From Trichoplusia ni (taxonomy: Eukaryota > Arthropoda > Insecta > Lepidoptera > Noctuidae), in assembly GCF_003590095.1 (NCBI RefSeq), contig NC_039478.1, positions 1,240,001-1,304,000 of the forward strand: a stretch of DNA of 64,000 nt, in the 5' to 3' direction. The notes under the pieces were generated by a model. The model did not search any database and was not told the DNA's origin. It saw only the letters and a list, made by a program, of their open reading frames with translations. Shown here in pieces: positions 29,201 to 44,200 of the stretch (position 1 is the first letter of the stretch; each line of letters starts with the position of its first letter). A program made the position numbers and the translations under genes.

Positions 29201-32200
29201 TGCCGGCAAGTTATTCTGCATCTCACAGATAATGTTTCAAGACTTAGCCTCTTACACGATAATACTTAATGCCACATAAATGCGCTTGTGTCTACATGAC
29301 TATTTACCTAATGCATCATCACCTGTGGCTCTGTAAATATAGTAGCTCAACAGTTTTCTCAGAAACTAACATTTTGCTTGTATTAATATTAAGTGCTTTT
29401 CGCTATAGAATATTTTTTCTATTGAAGATGTGACAAAGCATGAGTCCATAGCAAATGAACACAAAAATAAGTATTGGATTATAAAAATGTTCACGTAAAA
29501 CCGTGTCTTACTAACCTGGGTATACACGAGAGGAACACACACGGTGTCGTAACCTATGAGTGCCCCCAGTCGCCGCCTGATGTCAGAAAGCTCAACGAGT
29601 AGCGTTTGGACAATATGGTCACTAGTTATCAATCCTTCTTTCCTTGCCCTATTTATTATATTCGTTGCCCACACAAGGGGCATCCAATACTTCGACATGG
29701 GGCTTTTGCCATCCATTTTTTCAAAAACCTTTCTTTCACTCTCCAGCATGAGTCCTAAAAAAAAGAAACGTTTAGTTCAACATTTGCTTTTCTTTTCACT
29801 GCTCTCTTTGTCTCTTTCTTTATTTTTCTAAATGTTCATTGTTATGGTAACTTTATCAACATGTTTTCTTCGCCTTACTTACCGGAGTCGACGACATGTT
29901 GCCACGTAGGAAACCGTCGCTTTACTCTAAGGGAGACCCTTTGAAGAGTTATCACGTATGCTAGGATGGCGTATCTCACAATATTTCTTCTCATAAGTCG
30001 CCCTGTCTCGTCCTGTAACAAAGACACGGACATTATAGAAGCATAATATTTCAGTGAAAAGATCTGACGCCAGCATAGGTTTACATCGCTATGGTGAAAT
30101 TTTAATGAGTTCGAAAAGTGGTTAGATTATTTAACTTATTATAAGCGGAACTATTGTGGAGGTCAAAGAGAACTAAGTGATATAGTTAACTATTATCAGA
30201 AACCTAAATAATATGAAATCAACTCATTTTTTTTATCATCTTTTTATGTACTTAAGTATATTGTCCGAATTGAGCATAATTAATTAGCGTCACAATGAAA
30301 TGGGCGAGTCAAAGCGCTGTCCAGTTTCGAATTTGACGTTAGAAAAGTGCTTAGTAGCGTAATTTGAATTTGAATTCATCAGCTTTTTAATGCAACGAAT
30401 ACTTAGAATGTACACAATTAACAAAACTAGCCCCGTTATGTTTATAATTGAGTGTTACTGTAAGTTGTAACGATGGAGTTATTACATGACTTGAACACGC
30501 ATCGCTGGTCACTAAGAATTTCACGCGAGAATCACTCACGCAAATATATATTTCGTAATCAATGAACATTTTCTTGTAAACAAACAATAGCAATAAGAAT
30601 CGGATACATTAATAGAGTGTCCGCAGGTCCTCGCCTACTGTGGCCGGGGGATCTATACGCGAATCCTGACGTCCGATTTTCTACCGCTGTGATTGTGACT
30701 GTGACTGTGATGTGTGAGGCTTTCCGCCTAGCTTAGCCTATTCAAAGAGGAGGTGACTACTACACTCCATCTCGCCGATCGTCTATACAAGAGCACAGCG
30801 TTGTTCAGTTGTACCGTAGACTAACCCAACATTTTTTACTTATTCTCAAAATTAATAATAATTGATCAAATCTTTTTCTGTAATTGGCAAATCAGTATCT
30901 ACTCTTGATTCTCAAATAGCATAACCTAATCTCAACGTAATGAATCCTTAATTCTTCAAAAAAAATTTTTTTTCAATGCTGCTTTTCAGATAGCTGATTG
31001 ATTGCAGGGTCTGGTTAGTGTACTGTGATAGCCCTTGATAACTTCACATCGGGCAAGTATTGGAGAATGTTATTCATGGCAGTAAATGTATACATTGATA
31101 GCCTCGGAATAGAGATTATTAAATTAGTTTTAGTATATAGTATGTACAATTTATGTCTAGAGTATCTATGCGTACCCCAAATTTTATTATTACATATCTG
31201 TCTGCAAGTCTTGCGCTAGTTTGTAAGCAAGCCTCAAGCCTTCAAGAAGTAGGAGAGAGAAGAAGTTACTAAACCTACGATAGGTTTAGAAGAACAGTGT
31301 TCTGAAAATTTATAACGGGGTTCCGAACTATCAAGATAAAATAGAATTTTGTATTCTATTGTTGTAAAAGTGACTGAAGCGAAATAGAAATATAGCCGTG
31401 ATATTAAACAGCTTGGAATTTCCTCAGAAATTGTTCTATTAAATACAAATACATCAAGCAAGATTGACAAGCGTGTTCAGCGACATTCTTTACGACGTAC
31501 AATTAAAGAAACTCCTCTTTAGGTCGACATTTTCCATTTCAATATTACATTACTAACCAACATACCTACAGACTGTAAGCTAACATGAAACATCTTTACC
31601 TAGCCCGAGTGCACGCGAACTAATTCCACACTACAATGACAAGTGGAAAACATTTATTGTATATTTTATGGCATATTGAGAGTCGTTTGTGTACTTCATC
31701 AATAAACTATGATGTTTAGTTATTAACGTAACGTCAAATAACTGTCAGATTTGCAAAGATGCAATTTATAAACATCTTTATTACAGTAAAGCCAGTAAAT
31801 CTAACGATATTTAATCATAAACTTATAAATCTTTTTCTTACTACTACAGTACGGCGGTTAAAGTGAGTAGTTTGGTTTCCAATAGCAATTTATCTAGTAC
31901 GATTCGGTCTTTATTTTAAATGCTCGTTTTGAATGTTAATTTAAGATCAAATTCAATAAAAACAACGCCAAAGTTCAGTATTATTTACCATGTATTATGA
32001 TGTGGCCAGGGTACAATATGTGTATCATTATCGGTTGTAAAAACAAATTATTATGATACGTAATACGTTTATAATACACTGACTTGCCTACGCAATACAC
32101 GAACCATAAAATCACGTACTGAACATAAAAAGCGGTCGTCAGTATTCAACAATGAATATTAAATTGAGCGCAAATGTTAAAAACTCAAACGCCACTATCA

Positions 32201-35200
32201 ATAATTTTCTTTGTAGGTGTGTAGCGAAGGCATATCGAATCCTTTCTATACTGGTTTATCGTCCATCACACATTCGTTGCGGCATAGCATAGCGTGCGCA
32301 CTGCCTATCGATCGATACTCGCCGATACAATTCAACATTTTACATTAAGAACTACCGCCGCCTACGCAACATAAACATTATTTACACCGAAGGTCCTGAT
32401 ATAAAATCTGCCAATCAACTGTTAATTAAATCTGAATAATTAAAGTGATTATGTTTTATATCTTCATAGCCTCCATGATTAATAGATTTCTCAGTGATTT
32501 GACTTCGGGCTGACTACATAAATTACGCTTTAGATCAAACTATTGATGGAAATAATTATGAAGATTAATAACGACATAACTAGCAAAAACTGATAGCGTT
32601 TGCAAAATAAATGTTTGATTAAAGAACAACAGATAAGACTGGTACAGAAGTAGTAGGTATGGTTGATAATTTAATGGTAACAAAAAAAGAAAATTGCACT
32701 GCGAAAAAAAAAATCTGACATCTGAATGAAGTTTGGTTAAAACGTCACCCGTTCAAGGTCACGTGATGTGAGGCTATTGAATGTATTTTGCGTGCATTTG
32801 TGAGGTCACTGTACATTTACACAGATGGTTATTACTTTGTGTTTCGCGGTAGATCGGAATCGGCCCTGTTTCGTTCCCTCGGAAATAGAAGAAAGTTTAA
32901 GGAGGTTTTAATCAAACCGCCATTTATTCTAAGATTCTTATTACTTTGCCAATTTGTATGCTATGTTTTCTTCTTCGGTTGAAAAGCTGTAGTGTAGATT
33001 GTAACAAAACAACAGCAATTATTAATTGAAAAGGTAAAATTAGTAGATATTTAAAGGACGTCGAAATAATTAAATTGGTATTCGTTAAACGACGATTCTT
33101 GGCGATTATGCTATTACTTATTAGCGACACGAACTCTCGTGCTGTCAAAGTCATAGTTTACAGACAAAAATAATCGGATTATGATCGAAGATTATGCTTT
33201 ATCGAGAATATCAGTGACCTAGAATTCTATTAACTATCTAGAGCTAGCTAACATAATCACCCGGTAGTTAAAATGTAGGTTCTGTTTTCGTATTCCAAAA
33301 TATTTCAAAACAAGAACTCGAGTCACGTGTTGTTTTCTCGTGAAAGACCGACATGCAGAAGGCACTTACTTGTACAGCCTGAAGCATGGAATAAAATATG
33401 TTACGCGTTATCCGACACGCACTTGACGATTATGTTTCTTTTATAAAGTACATATATTGTGTTTAAACAGGCTTGTAGCTGACAAAATTAATTTTATTCT
33501 GTAAAAATACAAACAATGGAACACAGTTCAATATTAAAATTAAATCGTTTCTTGAATTTAATACGCTGGCTCCGGTGTTAACAAAATAAGGACAAGTCGT
33601 GATTTAAACGTAGATTCGTCTGCAATACAAAAGAATACAGTGAGATTAAGTACACGGTTTCTGTTACCGAGGAATTTCGAAGCCTTAGCAAAATGGCTTC
33701 GCAAGTTTTGGGATTGATAACTCACTATATGACTTTAATTGACTATAGTATACATGCGTATAAGATATACGATGATAATTAAAATAACGAGGATTATAAT
33801 TATGCTTGCGGCGACAAAAACGATAGCTGTTATACACACAAGCAAGATACCATCGTCTAAGCCCGGAAACGAAACAAACAATTACAAACAACATAAGGAT
33901 ACACAATTGCTACTTTGTGCAAAAGCTGACCATGTATTGGTTGTTGTCGAAAGTACAATAATACGGCAGGCAGACAACACGATTCAATCGTTACGGTCAC
34001 ACTGTTGTGGACGGATGTTTGGTACCCAAGATTCATTGTTTCTCTTTGAGCGTGTAAATACCACAGATATTTATCAACTACGCCTCACAATGATATAACC
34101 TTAGTGCGTCTTCCACGCCGCGGTAATTAAAAAATAATATTAAATACTAACGCAAATAACGGAGGCTTGAGGACGTCTGAGGTTGTCGTTCGCTGATACT
34201 CAATCCTTGTACAGTCAGCATCGAATTTAAATGTGCAGACATTTTAGAAAGAGAAAAACAATGGGATATTAATGTTCAGCTAGATTTTAAAATCATTCTA
34301 TTTGCAGTTTCAAAACTGAGTTTTTAAATTATTGTTTACTGCGAACTTTTGTTGCTGTTTGTACTAGTACAGTGTGTATTATTACGCACTCACATGTATT
34401 GCTAACTAACTATTGAGTCGTACACACTGACAAGCTAATGATGCTGCAAAGAAAACATCTTTAGAAGAATCATTAATTTGATCACAATCATTAATGTCAC
34501 TTATAGTAATTGTGTGTTTAGGTCAGAGTTTATTTGTAAAGCTATAAGTCATGTCTGATCAACAGTGATTGCAGTGGAGATGGATAAGAAGAATAAAAAC
34601 TGCTTGGAGCTCTTAAATTATGGTATAAGGTGCCATGTAACCGGAGGAAGGTTATTATTTTATTTCTTTCTTTAAACCATCTTATTTTTAATGTGTTTTT
34701 TGTAATATTTTGTATCTTCATAAGTTATAAAATACATAAATAAGCTCTAAAGTTTGAATGAAGCAAGAAAGTGTTTTAGTCCTTTTATTGCACCCCTAAG
34801 TCTTCTCTTATAATAGAAGTTCCATGGGCAATTTTCGCTATTTTTAAAACCTTTCTTGTACATTGACTTGTCGAGCAAGGCTGGCAGCAAGCTCTTTAGC
34901 TAAGGTAAAGCAGAACATCGATTTTGTTATAAATACCTCTCTCCCGGAGGAAATTATTACCTATCGGATGGAAGTTTATGTCTAGTTATCTTCGTTCGTC
35001 AAACTGATCCTAAATACATCCCAGAGGAAGAAAGTACTGTATGAAATATTATCACGATACTACCCAAGAGTGTGAGTTACTAAGTGTAAAATATTTTCAA
35101 ACTTCTTTCCAATTCTTCACGTAAGAGTTAGGTAGAATAGTGATTAGTTCAATCTCTTAGAGAGAGCCGTGATCCAGAAAATGGTTTCAATGTTCATTAA

Positions 35201-38200
35201 TTTTAGTTATGTTTCCCGATCCGATTTAATAGGTATGGACCATAAGATGTTAAACTCATCTTTATATATAGTGCAACATAATTTCTCCGGTTACTTAGAT
35301 AAAACACTATTAAAGCGAAATCAAAGTATACGAACACTTTGTGTAAGATAAGGATGGCGATATTTTATATCTAACTTCAACTTGCATAATAATATGCGCT
35401 CACTGTGTATGTACCTTTAGCTATTTTATTAGCTTTGTTCAGAATTTTCCGATGCTTTATGCGGTCGATCTTCACGTGAGCCATACAAATCGATCATACA
35501 CTTCACTTGTTTTGGAAAAATTACGCCTCTGAACTATAATGCGTGTTCTTACTGTAACTGGAGTTAAACTACTTCTAGTACCGTTTTTTATATCTGGCGT
35601 GTGACTGGTAAAAGCTTTATTCTGGCACTAAGAAAATTTAAATATCTCTGTACTGTGAAAAACAATCATCAGTAAGTGTGCCAATAGAATACATATGGTG
35701 ATGGCGTTTTGGAGGGGCAGGGAAAATTATAAAATGTAGTTCTGTACCTTAAAGAGAATGGCAACGTTATGGCAGGAACCAAAAAACTAAGTTCTATTAT
35801 AAATACTGATTTTCTTCTCCGGTGACATAAGGATGTGTGCAATAATTACGTTTTCAATTTTGGGCTTCAAAACGATTGTTAAATTATTATTAGACAAAGG
35901 TGTAGGGTGGTAGGGACTAGTAGGGAGGTAGGGTGTAATGCCATGTAGGTACTTAATGAATTCTTTGTTTTGAATAAGAAGGTACATAAGAGTAAGAATA
36001 AAGATGACATTTTGACATTTGACATTTTGAAAGCGGAGAGCTTGTAATAGTGGTCGATATTACATGTGGCATAGTCAGGATGGTAAGAATTTTTATATTA
36101 AGTAGCTGCTCCTATGTGGATTGTGGATTCATAGCGAAAGACGTTAATTATTGGAAATCTTTAAGGAGGCATTCGTCCTCAGACTTAACTAGCAGTTGCT
36201 CACTTCTTCAACCGCTTGGATCACAATCTTGCAAAAGCAATACTCTCTTTTAACGTAGTCGGATAAAAGTAGTATTTGTTTCAATTGAAAGTGTCAGCAA
36301 CCATATAACATTATATTTACCGAAATCGGTCCAGCCGTTCAAGCGTGAAGGGTTAACAAACATAAACTCATACAAAACACCACCACCACATAATATTAGT
36401 ATATTTTGTACGAGTTTAAGTAGTGAAGTATCAGTAGAGTGCGGTATCACAACGGAACTTGGTTCGCGACTCTGGACTTGATTCATTGCGCATGTCGACA
36501 TCAAATGTCAATGTCACGTGCATATATGTAAGTTGGCGAACTGTGACATGTGTTACTTGTGCATAAAAATAATTGTATATTATCTGAGCATACAGCTTAA
36601 CACGGCTGTAGGCAGTATAGCTAAGCTGGGTCATTTTGTATTCTTAGACTTAACTATTTCTAACTTACGTATCTAATCCTCGTATTGCGGGCGGTTTCAA
36701 GAACATTTAAGTAACAATAAGTGGTCTTAAAGGGGATAGAACACGAGGCTATTCGCGAAGTCATTAAAAAAAATTAAAATGTAATTCATTAAGTCTTTAA
36801 AAATGGAAATCCTATCTAAGTTTCACAGGTATAACCCATATTTTAATTTTGTGATTCGGTCACCTTAATTATACAGGTGAAAGTTGTTGTAGTTGTTCGG
36901 AACTAAAGGTAGCCTAACACATAACTTTTTCTCTAGATTGATTTTATTCCTCTAGGAAGACTAAGGAACATTATGTAGGTAAACCGTGAATAATAACCGC
37001 CGAGCTAACCTCTTTAAAAGCAAATGAAGAATCAGCTGTTTTAGTGGTATAAAACTATTTCTGCACATTAGGCAATTATATTGCTTTCTAAACACGATTC
37101 AATTGATACAATGACGTAAAACACGTACTTCACAAATAACTAAATAAGTGAAACTGAATGAGGAAACGGAAGTCGTATAAATGAGGTGATATAAATAGGA
37201 AATGTGCGTAATCAAATTAATTGTAAGTATTTTGCTTAGAATTTGCGAAGCAAGCGTTTGAGCAACCTTACAAACATCTCATTGTACGTCTGTACTTTTA
37301 ATTGGCTGTTCTCGGCAAACTAGAGTATTTATGTCCTTTTGAGGTTTTGAGAATTATAAATATACTGTTGTTATATTTTATGATTACATCATGAAATCCG
37401 ACTAAACATTATTTTCACATTTTGACAAAAGATTTAACACCGTCTTCTGCAACCGTAAATACTCCTCTTTGTGTAAAAGAAATGTTCATAATTAACTGTG
37501 CAACTTACTTTTCAAACAATACTGTTAAAATATAGGTATAACGTGCAGCCAAAAATATATACGGTAAACTGAAAACAATCTTTTGTCATATCGTCCTCGG
37601 CTACACACCGCTTTGTTTTAAATACAATGTACATTTTGTTCAATAAAAGCTATTGAGAAGAAACTTAACAATAAATACTACACTGAGTTATTATTCAACT
37701 TTATGGCACATCACGCATAATTACCTAAAATATAAGTGATAGCGCATATCTTAATTTGCAATATAAATTGCGCTTACGCGAATATACTCGCATGTGTACA
37801 CAGCCTTACAGTGCAAAGTAGCATTGTGGTCAAGGTTAGGACATTAGCGAATAAAAATACAGACACGAACCTTAGTCGCTAAGTATCCAATTAAAATGCT
37901 TTGTCATAAATAGGAACAATTGGAAATTAATAAGTAGCGAAGATGGCTATACAAGGGTGGTCCTAACGATTGCAATGAGGTTGTAACTACTTAGTTTGAT
38001 TTATTAATTTATTGTTATTATGTTGGTAACATACTCAAGAACATGGCTGCCGTTGTTGAATGTTCCGAATATAAAACATCATTTAATTCGTTTTTTAATT
38101 TTCTGAACTTGTTAATGGCAATGGCATTTGAAGATTGTCGCAAACGTTGGATTTTATACGGCAATGGTGTATGTATATAATAGTTCTAAATTTTTACTAA

Positions 38201-41200
38201 TATTCATAAGCACGTATATTTTGCGAAGTCACGTAGAAACTAATAGGAATGCTTGTCTCAAACAAATCACGCGCTTTAGTTGATCGGATTACGATTAATT
38301 AAAGGTTATTTAATTCTGACCTCGAAATTTTAAACAAGGATACTTTCCATATGAATAGTGTTTTGATGAATTAAACGAGGACGCCGTTTATTTTAATAAT
38401 ATTGAACTCGCGAATGGAGGGCGAGAAGAACGGTAGTTATAAATTGACATGGTAGCATCAAGTCCTGACTTATAAGCCTCTGTTATTATTAAAGCAGTTT
38501 GTTTATTATTATGTATTATAAATACTTATAATTTATCCGTCACTCCTTTCCTCAACTCTATATCTCATTTTTGGTTGTGTAGTTTGCCCAAAACAAAATG
38601 CCATCATCAATCATCTTTAGCTTTATCTCCTACTCTAAAAGTGATTTTACATTCTGAGTTCCTCTACCTAAATATAATGCATAAAAACAAAACATAACTC
38701 CGACCATTTACCCAATAAACATGTATAACGGTCAAACAGCACGCACAGTAACTGCGAATCGCTACAATTGGTACTAAAATGAGTTTGATTATGAAATACG
38801 TGTATTAGAACAATGGTATTTGTCGCATGGCAGGTGTTATTGTGGGAGGCACTTCCTCTAAACGCTCAGCTCTTGTGGTCTACACCGAATATGGTTGTAT
38901 TCATAACTTTTAGATAACTTTTTTGTTTAAATAACTGTTAGGCAAATTTTTTATTGTGTTTGATGAAAATACGGGAAATTAGTGAAAAACTATGCGAAGC
39001 TACATAAACCGTTTCGCAATGATATAATTATTATTATCACCTTTTAAAGCAAGTGTCTTTAAGACTATAGTCTACCTCTTCCATTCGTTTCAATTGTTTA
39101 TATTTTTCTATCGAGACGCGCTTTGCGAAAGGCTCTCTAAAAGACCACGACGAGATATTGTGGAAAATATTAAATTAACGCGTAGCGAGCTCGGCGTGGT
39201 TTATTGCAAGCAGTTGGTCGTAAAATCACCAACACTTGTGCTTAACCATGCGTCAGACTCATTGATTGTACACAAGCTAGCTATACACACACATACACAA
39301 GGCAACAACACAATTCAAAAACATTTAATTAACTCCATTTTGAACAACATTACCTTATGGTAGCTTCCCGAGTGACCTCAACGCTACTGGCAATATCAGC
39401 GTAATGTGGACACCTAAAATAACAACTGGAAGACTTCAAACAGTTCTCATAATATAATTCGCGGAGCGCTCAATAAACATAACAATATCGTAAAATCATA
39501 TTCATAATTCCCAAGGCATTTCGCATAAATTCAGTAACAAAAGGTTTTATGGTTAGCGACGAAACGAAACGTGTTATCATGCTAGTCATAGTCGGTTGTT
39601 ACGTTGTTACAGAGCTCGGGCGAAACTGTACTTAATCAATGTTTCAACATAGCGAAATGTATGAGGAAACCACTGACTCAGATCCGTGGAGTCCGTGGTA
39701 CGGGGCAACAAATGGACTAAAACATGCACTTCGATTAATTTTATAAGTCTTAAGAGATCTTGTATAAACATGGACAATGATTTTACCCTACCTTTAGCTT
39801 GGCTTCGAGAGATTCCACTTCTATAGCCAATAAGTTATCTTATTTAATTAGCAATGAATATGGTACCTATAATTTATGGTACAATATTAAATATTCAGTA
39901 CCTATGTATATTGGGTTTTGTGATCAACTATACACGCAGTGAACGTCTTATAATTCTCTTGTAAACAGTTGTTTATTGAAAAGGTTTTATGCGAATTAAC
40001 CAGCCAGTCTCATCGCCTGATGTATACAAAGTAAAGGATTTTTACTGAAAGTATGACATCTTACCGCATTGCCTACAAATCGAGCATTCGTTTTTTTAAA
40101 CAGAAACGAAACCAAATCAAGCACGTTATCAAATCAAAGTTATGTAAACACGTACAGAAATTCGCTTTTCTCGCAACTCAATCGCGCGGTGTAGCACGTA
40201 AGTCATAACGTACATTTCGCAGGTGCAGAATGTTACCAGAATATTACGGATGACGATGATAGCCGTGAGTAAATAATAAATTGAATACTTGTCTTTACTT
40301 TACTAACCGCTCCAGGGATTCCCGCTGAGATGAAGAGGGCGAGGGTGTCGGGCCACGGCAGCAGCTTGTACTGTTCCCACCACCTCTTCACGACCAGACT
40401 CACGTAGAAGCCGAGCACGAACGACATGGGTATCGACTCGCTCTGTGCCCCGAAATACTGACGGACTTTCTCGAATATCCTGAGGACAAAAGAAATTCTT
40501 ACATTAGTTTTGTAGCTCTCGAAACTAGAAAAAAACCCGTATCATGTTGGGTTCAGTGTAGATAACTAAATTTGGTGTTTAGATGAATCCGGTGAAATTA
40601 AAAGCCATCCCCTGATAAGGTTAAGAAAGGACTATTCAGGAGTGGAGCAATCACGACATGAGTTGTTAATTAAGCTTAAGACTTATATCTCACATATCTG
40701 GTAATTAAGCTTTCACGGATGAGTTGTAATTACTGCATCTCCTATTAACTTGATTGTTTTTTTTTCATTGTAATCATTGTGCAGGTTTTTTTTTACAAAT
40801 TTAGGTTTCCTGGATTTATAAAGTATTAACTTGTCATCGTCTCTTCATGGAGGCTATTAAAATACTTAGAAGCACGCTATAATATATATTGTACTCTTAA
40901 CATTATGTCAGCTATTGCTGGGTTTATGCCTCTCCTTCTTTCCCAAAATTTGCTGTCATACAACTTTAATGATGCGCAATTAAGAACATTCTGTTAAACG
41001 GCAAAGTTTGATCAAAAATAATCGACACATCGAAAATAGAAAATAGTGTTCTTGAGATCGCATGTAAATATAGACTGGTATCGACCTTACAAGACAATTT
41101 AAGAGGTTAATCTGTGAACGACACCGCATCAACATTTTGATAGGAAATAATTATGCTAAGTACGAATCTGCGCTGCGTCGGCTCCCACAGTGACCCCGTC

Positions 41201-44200
41201 ACGTTTGCCAAAACCTTCGCAAGTGAGATAGCACGGATTAACAAAGAATGAGTGAAGGTTGACAAACAAATGTTAGACGGAAGTAAATCTCCTATTGATG
41301 GACCATAACTGATATACGGAAAATACCCATGAGAATGTTTTAGACTAAACTCTAAATGTATCTTTATAGCAGTTTAAGGCAACCAAATCGTGTTGTTTAT
41401 GAAGGCTCCTATAATTATACCGGATGTAATAATACGCTAATCATTTTAATGTACACGCTCTCTATGTTTTGCAAGACTCTTGCGTTTTTAAGACTACGAC
41501 ACGTGTTAGCATACCAATCGTTAGCAGTTGCCGTTTACTTTGTCGGAGGATCTTTTCGGTAGCATACGAAACAATGAAACAAAATCGGTTTAGTCGATCC
41601 AGAGATGAACTAACTATACGACATTGCAAACTTAACCTCTTTTAATTACTATGTACCTTGTCGTAGATTTATTAAGATCAAGTGAAGAGATACGAATTTG
41701 TTGTTCGTGATTATAATTGTCTTGAAGTTTGCGTCAATCATTTTGTGCAACAATTTGCACGCTTCACAAGCAAACCCGGTAGGTCATGAGGAAAATTATT
41801 ATCCTCGCAATAAGCAGCACGTTGCAACAGAGTAGAATGAGTACGTGAAGCGTTTTAATTCAAAGCTAGATTATACGATAAATGAATGATAATTCATAAC
41901 TCTTCCGTGTACATACTGGGTATATGTTTTAATATTTGATGTGAAACGGAAACATCTTGTACTATGAGAGTCCTCCGATACAAAACTATCTTATGATGGT
42001 GGTACGCTAGAGTCTTGTCACCAAATGTAAATGTTCGCTGTTCTGTTTGAGCGCTTACCTGTAATAAGTTCGTTTTTTTTGTAAAATCGAACGTCACGTA
42101 TCCCACTTAATAATAGGATCGTGATGAAGTGATTTATTCTGTTACAGTTGTAACACCACTCTTTGTTTATAAGGTTAAAATGAAACAAAATTTATTGTGT
42201 TTTGCAAAACGACCCTCAGTAAAAACCATAAGTATTATCAAGAACTTGGATCTTGACAAATCTATGAGTAAGAACGTCATTTGTATAAGTATTAATAGAA
42301 TCGCTCTAGTATTGCAAACCAGACCGGTCATAAGGTTTCGTTGGTTTAAGAACTGTTAACGACTTGCGTAAAATACAAACTTTTTATTTACGCAAACATA
42401 AACTTTTAATTAGTGAAGGATTATAATAGAGGGGAAAAACGAGACCGAATTAGAAGGAGTCGCGTTGTTGAGAAACTGCTTTCCTATAGGAAAGTTGTGG
42501 CCTATAGGCCTCTGGCTCCAATATCAGCTCAGTTAAGAACTTATTGCATTGTAACTGACAAGAATCCGTCTCAATCTGATTTAATAAAAGCATCATCAAG
42601 CAATTTGTACAATACAGGTTAAGCAAAATCTGAAAACGTCCCTCAATAATGTCTTCTATTACCTAATACATAATTAAAATAAAACAAATCACGACTACAA
42701 TAACTCAGATTAAAGGAACAAATAAACTGAATGAGAAATGATATTAGCATAGGTACTGGCTTTAGCGCGTGCAAATGGGAGCAGCAAAATAAAAATCACT
42801 TTAATCTGATCAGAAATTTCTAAAATAAATATAATTAATCAAGTAGGTACATATGACGTACAAAAAGTCATATTGCTGCTTTGATTGCCTTAGGATCGAA
42901 CCTGAAGCTCGTGCTTTCAAATTCATACAAAGATCCGATAGACCAACATGACATTTTGGACGTCCGCTTACTCCATACCAACTATTACCAACATCATGAA
43001 AATAGGACCAGCACTTTGAGCTCACCATTGCAAAACAGTCATACATACAGTCATACATTCTTTTACATTTATAGTAAGTATTTACTAAGTAAACCGACAT
43101 TTTAAACGTTAGGTCAAAACTACAAAACATAGAGTCATACTCAAAGCAAATAATGTTGCTTCTTTACGATATATTCTCACGATGTTCAGCTAGCCTTCGT
43201 CTCTTTGACAATGGCATTTTAATAATATTTTTAATTCCTGCCTGTTAAGTATGGGCATAAATCTAAGGTTACATACAATTCCTGGACTTTGCGAAATACA
43301 AGAGTTTTTAAGTAATAAGTAGTAGAAATATTATTTCTTGGAAATGATGTTAAAATCTATACACGGATTACAAATTAAAAAAAATAGTAAAAGTAGAAAA
43401 ATACTTTAGAATGACAAATAATCTATATAATCTACTAGCTGTTGCCAGCGACTTCGTTCCCGTGGGTAGAAGATATATGTATGTTATGATTTATACCTGC
43501 CCTGTTTTTTCACATTTTCCATTGTACCTATCTTCGCTCCTATTAGTCGCAGCGTGATGGTTTATAGCCTAAAGCCTTCCTCGATGAATGGTCTATTCAA
43601 CACAAAAATAATTTTTCAATTTGGACCAGTAGTTCCTGAGATTAGCGCGTTCAAACAAACAAACTCTTCAACTTTATATATTAGTATAGAGTATAGATAT
43701 AGAAGTATAGATTTTGGACCATTGTATTCGTTGAAAAGTTTTTTCCTCGTTAACATTGCCACCGGGTAAGTACTGTTGAACAAGGAACTTAAGGTATTTT
43801 GAGAAAACCGGATGACTGTTATATCTAATTGTTGTGTTTATTTAAAAAATGATTACATGCAGTACAGGCAAATAGCTTGAAGAACGCTAACTGTGACTCA
43901 ACAAAAATCCCTAGATCTTCTTAGTATTGACTTGAATTAATTCAAAGGCGATATTAGTGGGGTATAAAAACTAATGGTTAAATGGGACTTAAGACTGTCT
44001 CCCCCTTTATATTTACATTATTATATTTCAGTAGCTGTTGCCCGCGACTTCGTCCGCGTGGTTAGAAGATATAAGTTATAATTTATACCTGCCTTCTATC
44101 TATCCTTTAGAATTCAGTCAGCGTTTGCAATGTAAGCGTAAAAAATGTGTTTTTTTACGACCTCACATTAGAAACCTCAAAAATTGTAGCCTATGTGTTA

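Noticed and set aside
33739..34098. 119-codon plus-strand ORF
   Set aside because: Ile/Thr/Ser-rich with no domain or motif, inside a bestrophin intron; an overlapping minus-strand frame is just as open. Consistent with chance in AT-rich DNA.
42885..43010. Possible reverse tRNA-derived SINE
   Set aside because: A B-box-like ggttcgatcc is present on the minus strand, but the A box and body do not match the other SINEs.
42810..43130. 106-codon minus-strand ORF (Cys/Tyr-rich)
   Set aside because: Low-complexity composition, an overlapping open frame on the other strand and no splice or family support.
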